A stretch of DNA of 64,000 nucleotides from Planctomycetaceae bacterium. GTDB taxonomy: Bacteria; Planctomycetota; Planctomycetia; Planctomycetales; Planctomycetaceae. Positions 53,893-63,640 of this stretch are shown one piece after another (positions within the stretch are counted from its first letter, which is position 1; each line of letters starts with the position of its first letter). Location: positions 1 to 64,000 of the forward strand of contig JAHBXV010000029.1 of assembly GCA_019636285.1 (NCBI GenBank). Direction: 5' to 3'. A program made the position numbers and the translations under genes. The notes below the pieces were generated by a model that saw nothing but the letters and a program-made list of their open reading frames with translations, searched no databases and was not told where the DNA came from.

Positions 53893-54309
53893 GTGACAGC
53901 ACCGCACCATTCAATCGGACGCCGGGCAAAACGCATCGCATTGGGTCTTTCCTGCGCGGCGTTCGCGATTTTGCTGACGTTCTGGGGATGCCAATTCATT
54001 CTGGCCCAATGCCTTTCGCATCATCAGAGATCAATCGCTCGCGAGATTGCGAACTGGGGGAAGGAACTGAGTGTCATTCGAAGCGACTCGGAAGCCCGGC
54101 ATGCCCAGGGGATGATCGGGTACATCGAAGGTTACTATCCCGTTGGAGAAGGTTATCAATCCAACATGTCATCGGATGCCGAATTAGAACAGGCGCGGCG
54201 TGAAGCGATACAGAACATCCGAGAAGGACTCAGCCAATACCGCGCTGCTCGGGAACAACGCTCTCCCGCAATCGACGTCCCGGTATCATCAAGTCCGTCA
54301 CGGGATTGA
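53893..54309 (+). CDS. Hypothetical protein with one N-terminal membrane segment
   Basis: 138 residues from GTG 53893, with AGGTGG 8 nt upstream; a TTG overlapping the previous stop is the alternative. One hydrophobic helix ('LGLSCAAFAILLTFWGCQFI') is followed by a polar, helical outer part ('AELEQARREAIQNIREGLSQ'). Family unknown. Its close spacing (17 bp) to the multiheme lipoprotein gene suggests co-transcription. Confidence 0.65.
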   Translation: MTAPHHSIGRRAKRIALGLSCAAFAILLTFWGCQFILAQCLSHHQRSIAREIANWGKELSVIRSDSEARHAQGMIGYIEGYYPVGEGYQSNMSSDAELEQARREAIQNIREGLSQYRAAREQRSPAIDVPVSSSPSRD

Positions 54310-54406
54310 GAGTGAACCGTCAAGTGTCGATGGCACGAGCGGCACGCTACACTGCGAGCATCAAGATCGTTCACTCACACCGCGAAATTGACGCACACTC
54401 CAAACC

Positions 54407-54712
54407 ATGCAGCCCACCGCCTTACGCGCTCATCGCGACAGCCGCGAATTTGAAGTCACCTGGCCCGATGGCCTGTCGGTCCGCTTGCCATTCCGTCGCG
54501 TTCGCGGCGAATGTCCGTGTGCGACGTGTATTGATGAAATCACCGGCGCGCGATTGCTGGACGCCAACACAATTCCCGCGGATATCGCTCCGACCGAACT
54601 GGGCTATTCGGGCAACTACGCCGTGAAAATCACCTGGAGCGACGGCCACAACACGGGCATCTACACCTGGGACCGCTGGCGGTGGTTGTCCGAGACCGCC
54701 GAGGCGAAATGA
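54407..54712 (+). CDS. DUF971 (GBBH-like N-terminal domain) protein
   Basis: 101 residues. It matches the DUF971 family: 'FEVTWPDGLSVRLPF', 'CPCATCIDEITG' and 'ELGYSGNYAVKITWSDGHNT' followed by 'GIYTWDRWRWL'. DUF971 resembles the N-terminal domain of gamma-butyrobetaine hydroxylase and is often found near Fe-S cluster or Mrp-type genes. The stop overlaps the next start by ATGA, so the two genes are translationally coupled. Confidence 0.92.
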   Translation: MQPTALRAHRDSREFEVTWPDGLSVRLPFRRVRGECPCATCIDEITGARLLDANTIPADIAPTELGYSGNYAVKITWSDGHNTGIYTWDRWRWLSETAEAK

Positions 54713-55272
54713 CGTACGAAATCGAGCTCAAGTTTCCTATTCCCGATCTCACCGTCGTGCGCGACTGGCTGCGCGGTGCGAATGGGCAGATGTTGGAGAT
54801 CGTCGACCAGCGGGATGACTACTTCCAACATCCGTCGCGTGACTTTCGCGAAACGGGAGAAGCCCTGCGGCTGCGGCACGAAGGCGCCGCATCGTGGATC
54901 ACCTACAAGGGGCCTGTTCTCGACCGGGCAGTGAAGACCCGCCGCGAGATCGAACTTCCCCTGGGCGAAACGGCGCGGTCAGGCCCTGCCTGGACCGAGC
55001 TGTTGCAACTGCTCGGTTTTCAACCAGTCGCGTCGGTTCGCAAACGCCGTGAGTCGTGGCAGGTTTTGTGGGAGGGCGAACCCATGACAATCGCGCTCGA
55101 CGACGTGCAAGGCGTGGGAACCTACGTCGAGTTCGAGCGAATCGCCACAGACGACACTCGCGACCTGGCCCGGCAAGCCGTGCTGGCGGCGGCCCACGCG
55201 GCGGGGCTGACCACGCCTGAGTCGCGGAGCTATCTGAGGATGTTGTTGGAGGCGAGAGTGGTTAGTGGATAG
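54709..55272 (+). CDS. CYTH-domain protein (class IV adenylate cyclase / thiamine triphosphatase type)
   Basis: 187 residues from ATG 54709. The CYTH signature 'MTYEIELKFPI' (ExExK) is at the start, followed by 'VDQRDDYFQHPSRDFRETGE', 'ALRLRHEGAASWITYKGPV', 'KTRREIELPLGE' and 'VGTYVEFERIA'. The tunnel fold binds triphosphate compounds with divalent metal; members include CyaB-like cyclases and triphosphatases. The specific activity cannot be read from sequence. Overlaps the DUF971 stop by 4 nt. Confidence 0.9.
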   Translation: MTYEIELKFPIPDLTVVRDWLRGANGQMLEIVDQRDDYFQHPSRDFRETGEALRLRHEGAASWITYKGPVLDRAVKTRREIELPLGETARSGPAWTELLQLLGFQPVASVRKRRESWQVLWEGEPMTIALDDVQGVGTYVEFERIATDDTRDLARQAVLAAAHAAGLTTPESRSYLRMLLEARVVSG

Positions 55273-55605
55273 TGGTTGGTGGCGAGCAGCCAGCAAGCAG
55301 CCGGGAAGTGGGTGATCAGCGGCTCAATTTCTTCTCGGGATCCTTGAAAAAAGCGGCCTTTCTAGATACTATTCATTAGTTCATGTTTTGGCTTGCCGGC
55401 TTGTGTGGTAGGCCGTTGTAACTCGTGTTGAAATCCCGCCTTTTGCTTTCCCCGCGATTGACCAATCGCCCGGAAGGTATTGGAATCGATCAGCAGTCCG
55501 CAAATCAGCCACGGCCAGTGGGCCGTTCGACTTCGAATTTAGTATTTCAGATTTCGAATTTTCGATTTCGACCATCAACCATTATCCCCCCCGGAGCCCC
55601 CTTGC
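55273..55605. other. recA upstream region
   Basis: 333 bp with no gene. It contains a strong promoter-like pair (55344-55372) and, further down, AT-rich words repeating ATTTCGAATTTTCGATTTCG near 55545-55575, which may be a small repeat. No LexA box of known planctomycete type could be assigned. Confidence 0.5.
55344..55372 (+). promoter_or_regulatory. Sigma70-type promoter for recA
   Basis: TTGAAA (55344-55349), 17-nt spacer, TACTAT (55367-55372): near-consensus -35 and -10 with ideal spacing. The transcript would start near 55379 and carry a leader of about 225 nt before recA. Confidence 0.65.
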
Positions 55606-56661
<1,056 letters not shown>

Positions 56662-56706
56662 TGCAGGCAACCTCGACGCGCGTTGGTAAATGATTATCAG
56701 CCAACA

Positions 56707-56742
56707 CGAAAAGAGGGTCCGCAATTCGCGACCCTCTTTTCG
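56707..56742 (+). terminator. recA terminator
   Basis: Perfect 13-bp stem (56707-56719 and 56730-56742, CGAAAAGAGGGTC) with a 10-nt loop. The right arm carries CTCTTTTCG as a T-run. It lies 46 bp after the recA stop, inside the segment that separates the two recA tails. Confidence 0.88.
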
Positions 56743-56793
56743 TCGCCATCTCGCAGCAGCCACATTCGATGTTCAGGATGTCAGGAACTGCCT

Positions 56794-57615
56794 GTGAAGA
56801 CGACCTTTAAACCACCAAGTCTGGATCGTCTGACCGAGGTCGATATCGCTGAATGTGAATACGGCAAGAGTTTGGTGGAAGTTGAAGGGGTTGTTTCGCC
56901 GTCCGGTCAAGGGGGATGGCCCCGCACCGAGAACTACTCGGTCCACTGTTTCAGCTTTGCGGCGTGGCGTCGCCCGGGTGAGGATCTGGTTCATAAGAAT
57001 AGCCTGACTATCCTTCGTCCTGTTCCTGTGAGCGGTGATTGGTGGTCTGAATATCCGGAACTCAGCCTTCAGCGGATCAGTGTTCTCCTCTCAGGGGACG
57101 AGACGCGTGCGATTTTTGCCAACAAGTCAAAGACCAAGCCGCAGGAATCCGGGCTGATCGAGATAGCCGATAACCTCGCAAAACCCGTGACGATCGCCAC
57201 AGAGCGATTCGGCGACTTGACGCTCAATCGTTCGATTGGCTGGTTTGAAGGCAATACCAATTGGTGCGGGGAGTCTATCAGCATTCACTTCGTGGCCGAC
57301 GAAACACAAGACATTTCGGCTAGTTTGGCGGTCGCTGATGAACTCTGGACGGATCAGCTTCTCTGGAAGAAAAGAGTCGGCGATTACGCTGTCCGGAAGT
57401 TGCTTCAACTGAAGAACAAAGATTGGCTCGACGACGGAGAATCACCCCTCACCGCAATGGAATTCAAGGCGAGCATGACCCTTGAATCGATCACAATTCG
57501 TCCGGATGGCAGCATGAATTTCTGGCACAGGGATGGCGGACTGTTTTTTGGGCACGCGATTGAAGTCTCCGGAACGCATGAAGAAGGGCTCACGGACGCC
57601 GGAATATCCGGTTAA
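56794..57615 (+). CDS. DUF2262-domain protein
   Basis: 273 residues from GTG 56794 (AGGAACTGCCT upstream). The second half resembles DUF2262 ('RFGDLTLNRSIGWFEGNTNW' and 'SISIHFVADETQDISASLAV'), a family of unknown function found in scattered bacteria. No signal peptide or membrane helix. The gene lies alone between the recA terminator and a second copy of the recA tail, an arrangement that suggests it arrived as an insertion. Confidence 0.75.
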   Translation: MKTTFKPPSLDRLTEVDIAECEYGKSLVEVEGVVSPSGQGGWPRTENYSVHCFSFAAWRRPGEDLVHKNSLTILRPVPVSGDWWSEYPELSLQRISVLLSGDETRAIFANKSKTKPQESGLIEIADNLAKPVTIATERFGDLTLNRSIGWFEGNTNWCGESISIHFVADETQDISASLAVADELWTDQLLWKKRVGDYAVRKLLQLKNKDWLDDGESPLTAMEFKASMTLESITIRPDGSMNFWHRDGGLFFGHAIEVSGTHEEGLTDAGISG

Positions 57616-57639
57616 GGGCTGAGTGGCTGAATGCGTCAT

Positions 57640-57720
57640 CAGTTAGCCGAACTCTGTGAAAAGGTGATGGAAGCCCACGCCGCGTCCGGTGGTGGGAAGT
57701 CGGAAGATACGTGATGCAGG
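57640..57720 (+). pseudogene. Displaced, diverged copy of the recA 3' end
   Basis: In frame it reads [24 protein letters not shown] and a stop, compared with [24 protein letters not shown] at the true recA C-terminus. The first ~50 nt differ mainly at third positions, then 30 nt are identical. A tiny open frame could start at ATG 57631 (27 residues), but it is better read as the original or an imported recA tail cut off by insertion of the DUF2262 segment. Confidence 0.85.
57691..57720. repeat. 30-bp direct repeat, displaced copy
   Basis: Identical to 56638-56667. Together they delimit a segment of about 1.05 kb containing the recA terminator, the DUF2262 gene and a diverged recA tail. Confidence 0.85.
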
Positions 57721-57726
57721 ATTTCG

Positions 57727-57766
57727 CGCAGAGACGCAGAGACGCAGAGACGCAGAGACGCAGAGA
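57727..57766. repeat. Five tandem copies of the 8-bp unit CGCAGAGA
   Basis: Five exact head-to-tail copies. The unit is part of the right arm of the palindrome at 58288-58335 and 60247-60294, so it looks like slippage expansion inside a half copy of that palindrome (57723-57774). Confidence 0.9.
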
Positions 57767-57806
57767 TCGCGGAGAAGAAGGCTTCTGAGCCGGCCGCGAG
57801 GCCAGT

Positions 57807-58214
57807 ATGAACCGATCGTCCGTACGGAATAACCGTTGCGAACTCTTGCAACTGGCAATCGTGCTGGTGGTGCTCTTTTTCTATTGGGTCTTTTGTGAAC
57901 TGACCTACTTTGCGTCCATGCAGCCGGATGGCGTGAAGACCGTCGACGACTACTGGAAACGATTCGGCGAGCCGCCTCACGTTTACGAGATCGTCAAGGA
58001 CGATGGCACGTACTACATGGTGTTCGGCCGTCTTCCCCCATTCTGGTCGGTCGTGGTTCCATCGAGCCCGCCGACCTATGTCTTTGACGAAAACGGCGTA
58101 TTTGTGGACTGGTGCGCGGACAAGGGAGACGGCCCCGAGGAATACAACCGGAGCTGGCCCCTTGGCAACCGGGTCGAGCCGGCGGAGTTCCTCGCAAGGT
58201 TAAAGCATCAATAG
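57807..58214 (+). CDS. Hypothetical single-span membrane protein
   Basis: 135 residues from ATG 57807. One N-terminal membrane helix ('LLQLAIVLVVLFFYWVF') is followed by a polar, probably extracytoplasmic domain with several aromatic residues ('DYWKRFGEPPHVYEIV', 'TYVFDENGVFVDWCAD'). Family not recognised. It stands between members of a palindromic repeat family. Confidence 0.6.
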   Translation: MNRSSVRNNRCELLQLAIVLVVLFFYWVFCELTYFASMQPDGVKTVDDYWKRFGEPPHVYEIVKDDGTYYMVFGRLPPFWSVVVPSSPPTYVFDENGVFVDWCADKGDGPEEYNRSWPLGNRVEPAEFLARLKHQ

Positions 58215-58287
58215 GTGCGAAAGGCCGTTGGCCCGAATCGACGGGACGGCAAATCTTCAAATCTCAGCGACTTCTTCCCTCCGCGAT

Positions 58288-58335
58288 CTCCGCGTCTCTG
58301 CGCGAAAGCTTCTGATTTCGCGCAGAGACGCGGAG
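58288..58335. repeat. CTCCGCGTCTCTGCGCGAA palindrome, copy 1
   Basis: Perfect 19-bp arms CTCCGCGTCTCTGCGCGAA (58288-58306) and its complement (58317-58335) around a 10-nt loop. Same arms and loop length at 60247-60294; a half copy with tandem expansion is at 57723-57774. Confidence 0.9.
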
Positions 58336-58380
58336 CGCGGACAGGAGACGAGTCGCGCGGCTGAGCCGTGATTGGCCGAT

Positions 58381-60054
58381 TTAACGATTGATCTTGGGGA
58401 CTCTTACGCCCATGTCTTCCCCAAACCATAGGTCGCCTTCGCTACTTCCCCCGTCGTCTATTCTGTTTTCCGACACTGAATAAATCATAATGGAGTCGTC
58501 GTCGATTCTCATCAAGAAGGATTGACCCGTGTATGGATCAATTTGCAGATCGCCGGAGTCCAGTAAATCTAGAGATTCCGGGTCGGCATTATTTTTTGCT
58601 TGGTGGAGCGATGCTCGGACTGCCAACCTCAACAAGCGATAGCGACACAAGTCTCGAACAAGTCCAGAAGACATGAGTTCTGGTTGCCCAAGGTATGCTG
58701 GCAGCACATGAAGATACAAAAGCCGCTCAGGCTTCGTCACAAATTCGGCCAGTTGCAAGGGGCTGGGTTCACCTGAACCATCTTTGGGGATCAGTGTTGT
58801 CGGATCAGGGACCGCCGCGAGAAATTCTCGCCTGAGCTCGAGTTGCTCCGCATTGATTTCTTCAAGTATCTCCTTGAGCACCTCTTGAGTCGGTTGTTCT
58901 GCAAGCCGGTCAAAGTACTCGTTAGCAACCACTAATGCTCTGTCGAAATTAAATTTCCGAGCAGCCGGCTTGTCATGGATATCCTTGGCGATGACGCACA
59001 TGGCATCCAGGAAACGCATCCGGTCCCATTCAATGAATCGCGATAGGTCGATCTCAGGGGGAGCGAAGCCAATGAGTTCACTTTCCATTAGCTCCAGTCG
59101 TTCGCTTCCAACTTCCGACTGTTTGACCACCAGAATCATCAATGTACCGGAGATCACTCTGGCGCTTACCCCCTGAAGACAGGTCACTGGTTCGGGCATC
59201 TCCATCAGGCGACTCCCCAAGAGTCCCAGCGAGACGAGTGCCTCGATCGCACGGTCCGTATTCTCTTCATGTGTCTTCAGCATGGCGTAGGTGCTTAGAT
59301 AGTTGGTGAATTGGACAATCACCTGCTGGTCAAACACAACGTCGACAAGGCTGGCCCCCGCCATTATTGGCATGTAGATGTCCGGCCGACGGCAGGCCGC
59401 ATGAATTCGAGGCAGGATTCCTTCGTTGGCCGCGATCCATGAATGGACTTCTGGAAACTCTTCTCGCGACCATGGGCGTGTCTTTGCCTGGTCTAGCTGT
59501 TGTTGGAGCGAAGTTCCCGCCAGTTGTGCTTGCTCCTCGGCCGTGAGTTCGCGATCTCCAATCACCGCGATGAATGCTGGCCTCAGGTTGATCGTCTGAA
59601 AGAAAGCATCGCCGGGCTTGGCGAGAGTGACTCCCAGCTTTCGGCCGTACTCTTCCACTGCTTCTTCTGGCAGCCCCTGCTGCCCCAGCAATTCACGAAG
59701 CCCCGCGATAATGTTTTTCGACGGCTCGATACCCGAGTGCGCTGCCTCATAGGCACCCAGGTAGTCCGGGTAACCTTCCTCATCCAGTGGCGCGACGATC
59801 TTCGTGACCTCGGGGGCAATTCGAATCAGCGGCTCTGGGCGAATTGGGGCCGCGGACTCGGTGGATGATGGAATCTCATGGGGAAGCGTCTCAACATCCG
59901 GTCGCGGTGTCGTTGAAGTCGATGTCTCGGCAGGATCGAGCGTCGAAGCCTTGGATGGCCGCGTAACATGCGGATCGTCTTGCTGACAGCCGCCGAGGGC
60001 CACGCTAATCACGAAGATGAGACAAGGGTGACTGGCACGGCCACGTCGCCACAT
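58381..60054 (-). CDS. Lipoprotein of unknown function
   Basis: 557 residues from ATG 60054, chosen because a lipoprotein signal starts there ('SHPCLIFVISVALGGCQQ') and GAGG lies upstream. After a Thr/Pro/Ser-rich linker the protein is mostly alpha-helical and soluble, with no repeats or catalytic motif I recognise. It may be anchored at the outer or inner membrane. Palindromes of one family lie on both sides (58288-58335 and 60247-60294). Confidence 0.75.
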   Translation of the reverse strand: MWRRGRASHPCLIFVISVALGGCQQDDPHVTRPSKASTLDPAETSTSTTPRPDVETLPHEIPSSTESAAPIRPEPLIRIAPEVTKIVAPLDEEGYPDYLGAYEAAHSGIEPSKNIIAGLRELLGQQGLPEEAVEEYGRKLGVTLAKPGDAFFQTINLRPAFIAVIGDRELTAEEQAQLAGTSLQQQLDQAKTRPWSREEFPEVHSWIAANEGILPRIHAACRRPDIYMPIMAGASLVDVVFDQQVIVQFTNYLSTYAMLKTHEENTDRAIEALVSLGLLGSRLMEMPEPVTCLQGVSARVISGTLMILVVKQSEVGSERLELMESELIGFAPPEIDLSRFIEWDRMRFLDAMCVIAKDIHDKPAARKFNFDRALVVANEYFDRLAEQPTQEVLKEILEEINAEQLELRREFLAAVPDPTTLIPKDGSGEPSPLQLAEFVTKPERLLYLHVLPAYLGQPELMSSGLVRDLCRYRLLRLAVRASLHQAKNNADPESLDLLDSGDLQIDPYTGQSFLMRIDDDSIMIYSVSENRIDDGGSSEGDLWFGEDMGVRVPKINR

Positions 60055-60246
60055 TTGGAGCCTCTTTTTACCTGGCCTACGGGGAAAGCATCGTTGAGCA
60101 CGAAAAGATCGACAGACGGCAACAAACCCGTCGGGACCGAGCATAATTGGGCCGTTCTTGGAAGCCAATCTTATTGACTTTCTATGAGAACTTCTTGGGA
60201 AAGAAATCGTCGTCAGTCGGACATTCGTTTCGCGGTTCTCTGTGAA

Positions 60247-60294
60247 CTCCGCGTCTCTGCGCGAAAGCTATTTTATTCGCGCAGAGACGCGGAG
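60247..60294. repeat. CTCCGCGTCTCTGCGCGAA palindrome, copy 2
   Basis: Arms 60247-60265 and 60276-60294 are identical to those of the copy at 58288-58335; only the 10-nt loop differs. It lies 17 bp past the stop of the anti-sigma-like gene on the minus strand. Confidence 0.9.
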
Positions 60295-60310
60295 AAGATT
60301 CCGGGGTCGC

Positions 60311-60934
60311 TCAAACATCGGGCGACCCAGCTTCATCAAGGCTCGCGAGTTGTGCGGCGAGTTCTTCGCGACGGGGTTGCAGGCTGCGGCGGACTGCTGA
60401 CTGGTTGAGCCAGTAGACGCCTCCGAAGACTATGGCGCAAATCGTCATGACGAGGCCAAACGCCACGAAGGCCATCGGGCCACCCGCTCGATCCTGCCAG
60501 AGACATTGGGCGAAGAAGGCGACCAGTGCGATCAGGATCGGCAAGAGATACCACCAGAAAACTGTCCGCAAGAGCCGGATCTGATGATCGAGTTGGGCGA
60601 TGGACGCGACCAGCGAGTCGCGCAGGGACGCTCCGGGCTGCAGTTCCAGATGACGAGCCGCGCGCCGCTGGTAAAGCAGATAGCCGGCGATCCAGAGCAT
60701 CGCGGGCACTGCCAGATACCAGGTGACCGGCAATGAGCCCTGGACACCCATCGCGATCCACACGGGAATGAGCAAGATCCCCGTTCCGATTTCCCGGACG
60801 TCGCGCCAGAAGATCTGCTTCTGGAATTTGTCCTGCTGCTGGCGAAGCTGGATTAGCGTCGCATCAATATCTCCGACGGAGGACATCTCGGCGGGTTGCG
60901 ACTGCCAGGCCTGCTGAAGTTGTTCATCGTTCAT
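60311..60934 (-). CDS. Membrane protein, probable partner of the ECF sigma factor
   Basis: 207 residues. The N-terminal ~40 residues are soluble and helical ('MNDEQLQQAWQSQPAEMSSV'). Four membrane helices follow in two pairs (about 48-64, 72-87, 122-140 and 153-175), then a helical cytoplasmic tail. It overlaps the 3' end of the ECF sigma gene by 11 nt. This position fits an anti-sigma factor that holds the sigma factor at the membrane, although the sequence does not show a ZAS or RskA signature. Confidence 0.8.
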   Translation of the reverse strand: MNDEQLQQAWQSQPAEMSSVGDIDATLIQLRQQQDKFQKQIFWRDVREIGTGILLIPVWIAMGVQGSLPVTWYLAVPAMLWIAGYLLYQRRAARHLELQPGASLRDSLVASIAQLDHQIRLLRTVFWWYLLPILIALVAFFAQCLWQDRAGGPMAFVAFGLVMTICAIVFGGVYWLNQSAVRRSLQPRREELAAQLASLDEAGSPDV

Positions 60935-61448
60935 CGCGGAACTCCTGCAACTGTGCGGCCAGCGCGGCTTTCGCTCGGTGCAGCTTTACGCCGACATGGA
61001 CCGCGGAGATGCCAAGGACTTCGGCGATATCGGCGTGAGTCAACCCTTCAAGGTGGAGCAGGACGAGAGCCGAATCGGTTGCGGGCAACGACCGGATCGC
61101 CGCGGATAATCGTTCGACCAGCTCGCTTTGAGCCGCCTTGTCCGGGCCATCTGGGTGTGTTGCCAAGATGGAATCCAGAAAGAGGGAGGCCTTGTGATGC
61201 CGTTGTCGCCGGTGTTCGCGCTCCTGCCAGCGGATGGCCGTATTGAGGGCGACGCGATAGACCCATGTCGACAGTTTTGACCGCCCGGCAAAGTCCGGCA
61301 GCGAACGCCACACTTGAAGCAGAATGTCTTGGGCGAGATCCTGCCGATCGTTCGCGTTCGCCGAATAGGCCCGCGACACCCGCGCGACGATTCCGCCGTG
61401 CTCACTGAGCACTTGCCGAAACAGCAGCTCGGTCTGGTCACTCGCCAA
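60924..61448 (-). CDS. ECF-type RNA polymerase sigma factor
   Basis: 174 residues from TTG 61448 (GGGAGG upstream at a slightly long distance). Sigma region 2 is clear: 'DRQDLAQDILLQVWRSLPDF' and 'LSTWVYRVALNTAIRW'. Region 4: 'LPATDSALVLLHLEGLTHAD' and the helix-turn-helix 'IAEVLGISAVHVGVKLHRAK'. The following membrane protein overlaps its end and is the likely regulator. The regulon is unknown. Confidence 0.94.
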   Translation of the reverse strand: MASDQTELLFRQVLSEHGGIVARVSRAYSANANDRQDLAQDILLQVWRSLPDFAGRSKLSTWVYRVALNTAIRWQEREHRRQRHHKASLFLDSILATHPDGPDKAAQSELVERLSAAIRSLPATDSALVLLHLEGLTHADIAEVLGISAVHVGVKLHRAKAALAAQLQEFRDER

Positions 61449-61712
61449 CGCTGTCGAACCTCCCGCAGGAATGAGTGACGCGAGCCGTGGTTTTATTACG
61501 CGCGAATCGCATGAAGGACGAATTTCCCGTTTCGGTGACTTCCAGACGAAAAATCCAATTTTCGCATTCCGTGCGTGATATTTCGCACAGGTTGACGCTT
61601 AGCCAGATACAGGCGATGGCCATTTCTTCGCCAGCATGGCAATCAGGCGCGTCATGGATGAATCGGGCCGATCGCGGCCAACGCTTCACCGCGCCATCGG
61701 GAGACTCTCCAA

Positions 61713-61979
61713 ATGGGCCTCTTCGCGATTTTCTATTTTATCTACCGGATCCTGTTCTGGACTTACGTCATTCTCCAACTCGGAGCCGTCCTGCTGCCGC
61801 GGGGGCGCTGGAAGCTGTTCGGGCTCTTCGGGCTGGTGATTCCCCTCCTTTGCAACATTGACACTGGTAGTCGAGACGATGGTTCGGGTGAGCTTTGGCT
61901 GGGGGTCATCATCGTGGTGTTCTTCTCGCTGATCTTTCACAACATCATCTGGATGGTTGACCGATCCATTGGTGACTGA
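61713..61979 (+). CDS. Small membrane protein
   Basis: 88 residues from ATG 61713 (GGGAG about 9 nt upstream). Three hydrophobic stretches: about 3-28, 33-48 and 60-82 ('LWLGVIIVVFFSLIFHN'). A polar loop 'DTGSRDDGSGE' lies between them. Family not recognised. It is transcribed towards the protease gene, 102 bp upstream of it. Confidence 0.65.
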   Translation: MGLFAIFYFIYRILFWTYVILQLGAVLLPRGRWKLFGLFGLVIPLLCNIDTGSRDDGSGELWLGVIIVVFFSLIFHNIIWMVDRSIGD

Positions 61980-62081
61980 GACGAGACATCGGCTGGCGTT
62001 GCTCGGCGTGTTGCGTTCCAATGAGACAGAGGACGGAAGGCCGTGATTGCTCTGTCCGCGCCGTGTTGAGGATCGATCGGT

Positions 62082-63611
62082 ATGTTGGCTCGTTGTTTGC
62101 CGGGAATGGTTGTTGTCGCGGGGCTGTTGTGTGCGCTGCCAGCGGTCGCGAGCGCGCAGCCGCCCGTGCTTGTGGAGTTGGAAGAGTGGTTCGTTGAGCT
62201 GGCTCAAACGCGCTCGTCGGGGGTGGTGGCCATCGCTCGAATTCCCGCGACTCCTGCGGCCACGGTTCGATCGACGGAGCTTGATCGCCTTGCTCCGCCG
62301 CTGACGCGGTCTCTGGACGACCAGTTGGACGCCTGGCTGGAGACCGTCCAGCCCGATGCGTTCGGGACCGGCATTTTGCTTCCGCCGATCAACGAAGGGG
62401 ACGAGCCGCGCATTCTGACGACTTGTCACGTCGCACGTGGAGCGCCGCGGAACCCGCAGACCGTCACGGCCGAGCCCGAGCGGCTGTTGCTGCAACTGCC
62501 GAACGGGCGACGGTGCGCGGCTGAGATTGTGGCCGCCGATCCACGTAGCGATCTGGCCGTTCTGAAGCCAGTGGGGCCGAGTCTCGCGGAGACCTTCGCG
62601 AATCTGAAGCCGATCCCGATGTCGGAGGACGATCTGGCCCGCAAAGGGCAATTCGTGCTGCTGCTGGGGAATCCCCATGCGATCGGCCGCGATGGGTCGG
62701 CTTCTCTGGGTTGGGGCATGATCGGGAACGTCGCCCGGCGGGCAGGGGGAGACGAATCGAATGCCTCGCCGGGGCGACTCGCGGCCTTGGGGACGCTGTA
62801 CCAGCTTGATGCAAAAGTTTCAGCCGGGATGAGCGGCTGTGCGGTGCTGAATCTGCGTGGTGAGCTGATCGGCGTCGGGACGGCTCTGGCCGCGCTTTCC
62901 GGATACGACCTGTCGACTGGGTTCGCGATCCCGGTCAATCGGCCGTTCCGCAGAATTGTGGAGTCGCTGGCGGCTGGGCACGAGGTGGAATACGGGCTCC
63001 TCGGGATCGAAACGGCGACGCTGGGGCCGGCGGATGTGGCGAGTCGGCGGATTGGCGTCGCACAGAGCACGGCAGCCGTGGTCTCCAGAGTCCTTCCGGG
63101 GTCGCCAGCCGAGCTTGCGGGGCTGCGCAGTCAGGATCTTTTGCTCACGATCGCGGGAGAGACGATTCTCTCGGGAGCCGACGTGATGCGGGTCGTGGGG
63201 CTGCACGCGCCGGAAGAGGTGCTGGACGTCCGATACTGGCGGCCCTCAAGCCAGGATTCCAACATGACGCAGGTTGTTTTGGGGAAATGGCCGGTCGGGG
63301 ATAACGAGGATCTCATCGCCACCGTTCCTCGTTATCCGGTCTGGCGGGGGATTCTGATCGACTATCCCACGGCCCGAACGAGGTACCTGGCCGAGCCGAG
63401 GCGGTTCTTCCCGGCCGTTCTCACGCTCGCGGTGGCTCCGGACAGCCCGGCGTCCCGTTTGGGGCTGCAAGCGGGGGATTTCATCTCCCACGTCAATGGC
63501 GTTCCGGTCACGTCCCCCCGGGAGTTTCAGCGAGTTGTCGAGAAACTGACCGACGACGCCAGCCTGACGCTGGTTGACGGACGGATGATTGTCGTCCCTC
63601 AAAGCCCCTGA
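62082..63611 (+). CDS. HtrA-like trypsin-family protease with two PDZ domains
   Basis: 509 residues. A signal peptide ends near 'AVASAQPP'. The trypsin-like domain keeps a possible triad: H116 in '[10 protein letters not shown]', D157 in '[11 protein letters not shown]', and S251 in '[13 protein letters not shown]', where the usual GNSGG is replaced by GMSGC. PDZ domains lie at about 330-400 ('[20 protein letters not shown]') and 445-508 ('[20 protein letters not shown]'). It should act in the periplasm on misfolded proteins or as a peptide-sensing protease. The changed loop after the Ser could lower or alter activity. Confidence 0.88.
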   Translation: MLARCLPGMVVVAGLLCALPAVASAQPPVLVELEEWFVELAQTRSSGVVAIARIPATPAATVRSTELDRLAPPLTRSLDDQLDAWLETVQPDAFGTGILLPPINEGDEPRILTTCHVARGAPRNPQTVTAEPERLLLQLPNGRRCAAEIVAADPRSDLAVLKPVGPSLAETFANLKPIPMSEDDLARKGQFVLLLGNPHAIGRDGSASLGWGMIGNVARRAGGDESNASPGRLAALGTLYQLDAKVSAGMSGCAVLNLRGELIGVGTALAALSGYDLSTGFAIPVNRPFRRIVESLAAGHEVEYGLLGIETATLGPADVASRRIGVAQSTAAVVSRVLPGSPAELAGLRSQDLLLTIAGETILSGADVMRVVGLHAPEEVLDVRYWRPSSQDSNMTQVVLGKWPVGDNEDLIATVPRYPVWRGILIDYPTARTRYLAEPRRFFPAVLTLAVAPDSPASRLGLQAGDFISHVNGVPVTSPREFQRVVEKLTDDASLTLVDGRMIVVPQSP

Positions 63612-63640
63612 GAATCGTCCCGGCGCGGGCTCTGCACTGG

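Noticed and set aside
57631-57714. A real 27-residue gene
   Set aside because: Its sequence equals the recA C-terminus and no binding site precedes it, so it is read as a remnant.
57727-57766. Tandem repeats as a possible CRISPR array
   Set aside because: The units are 8 bp with no spacers and no cas gene is present.
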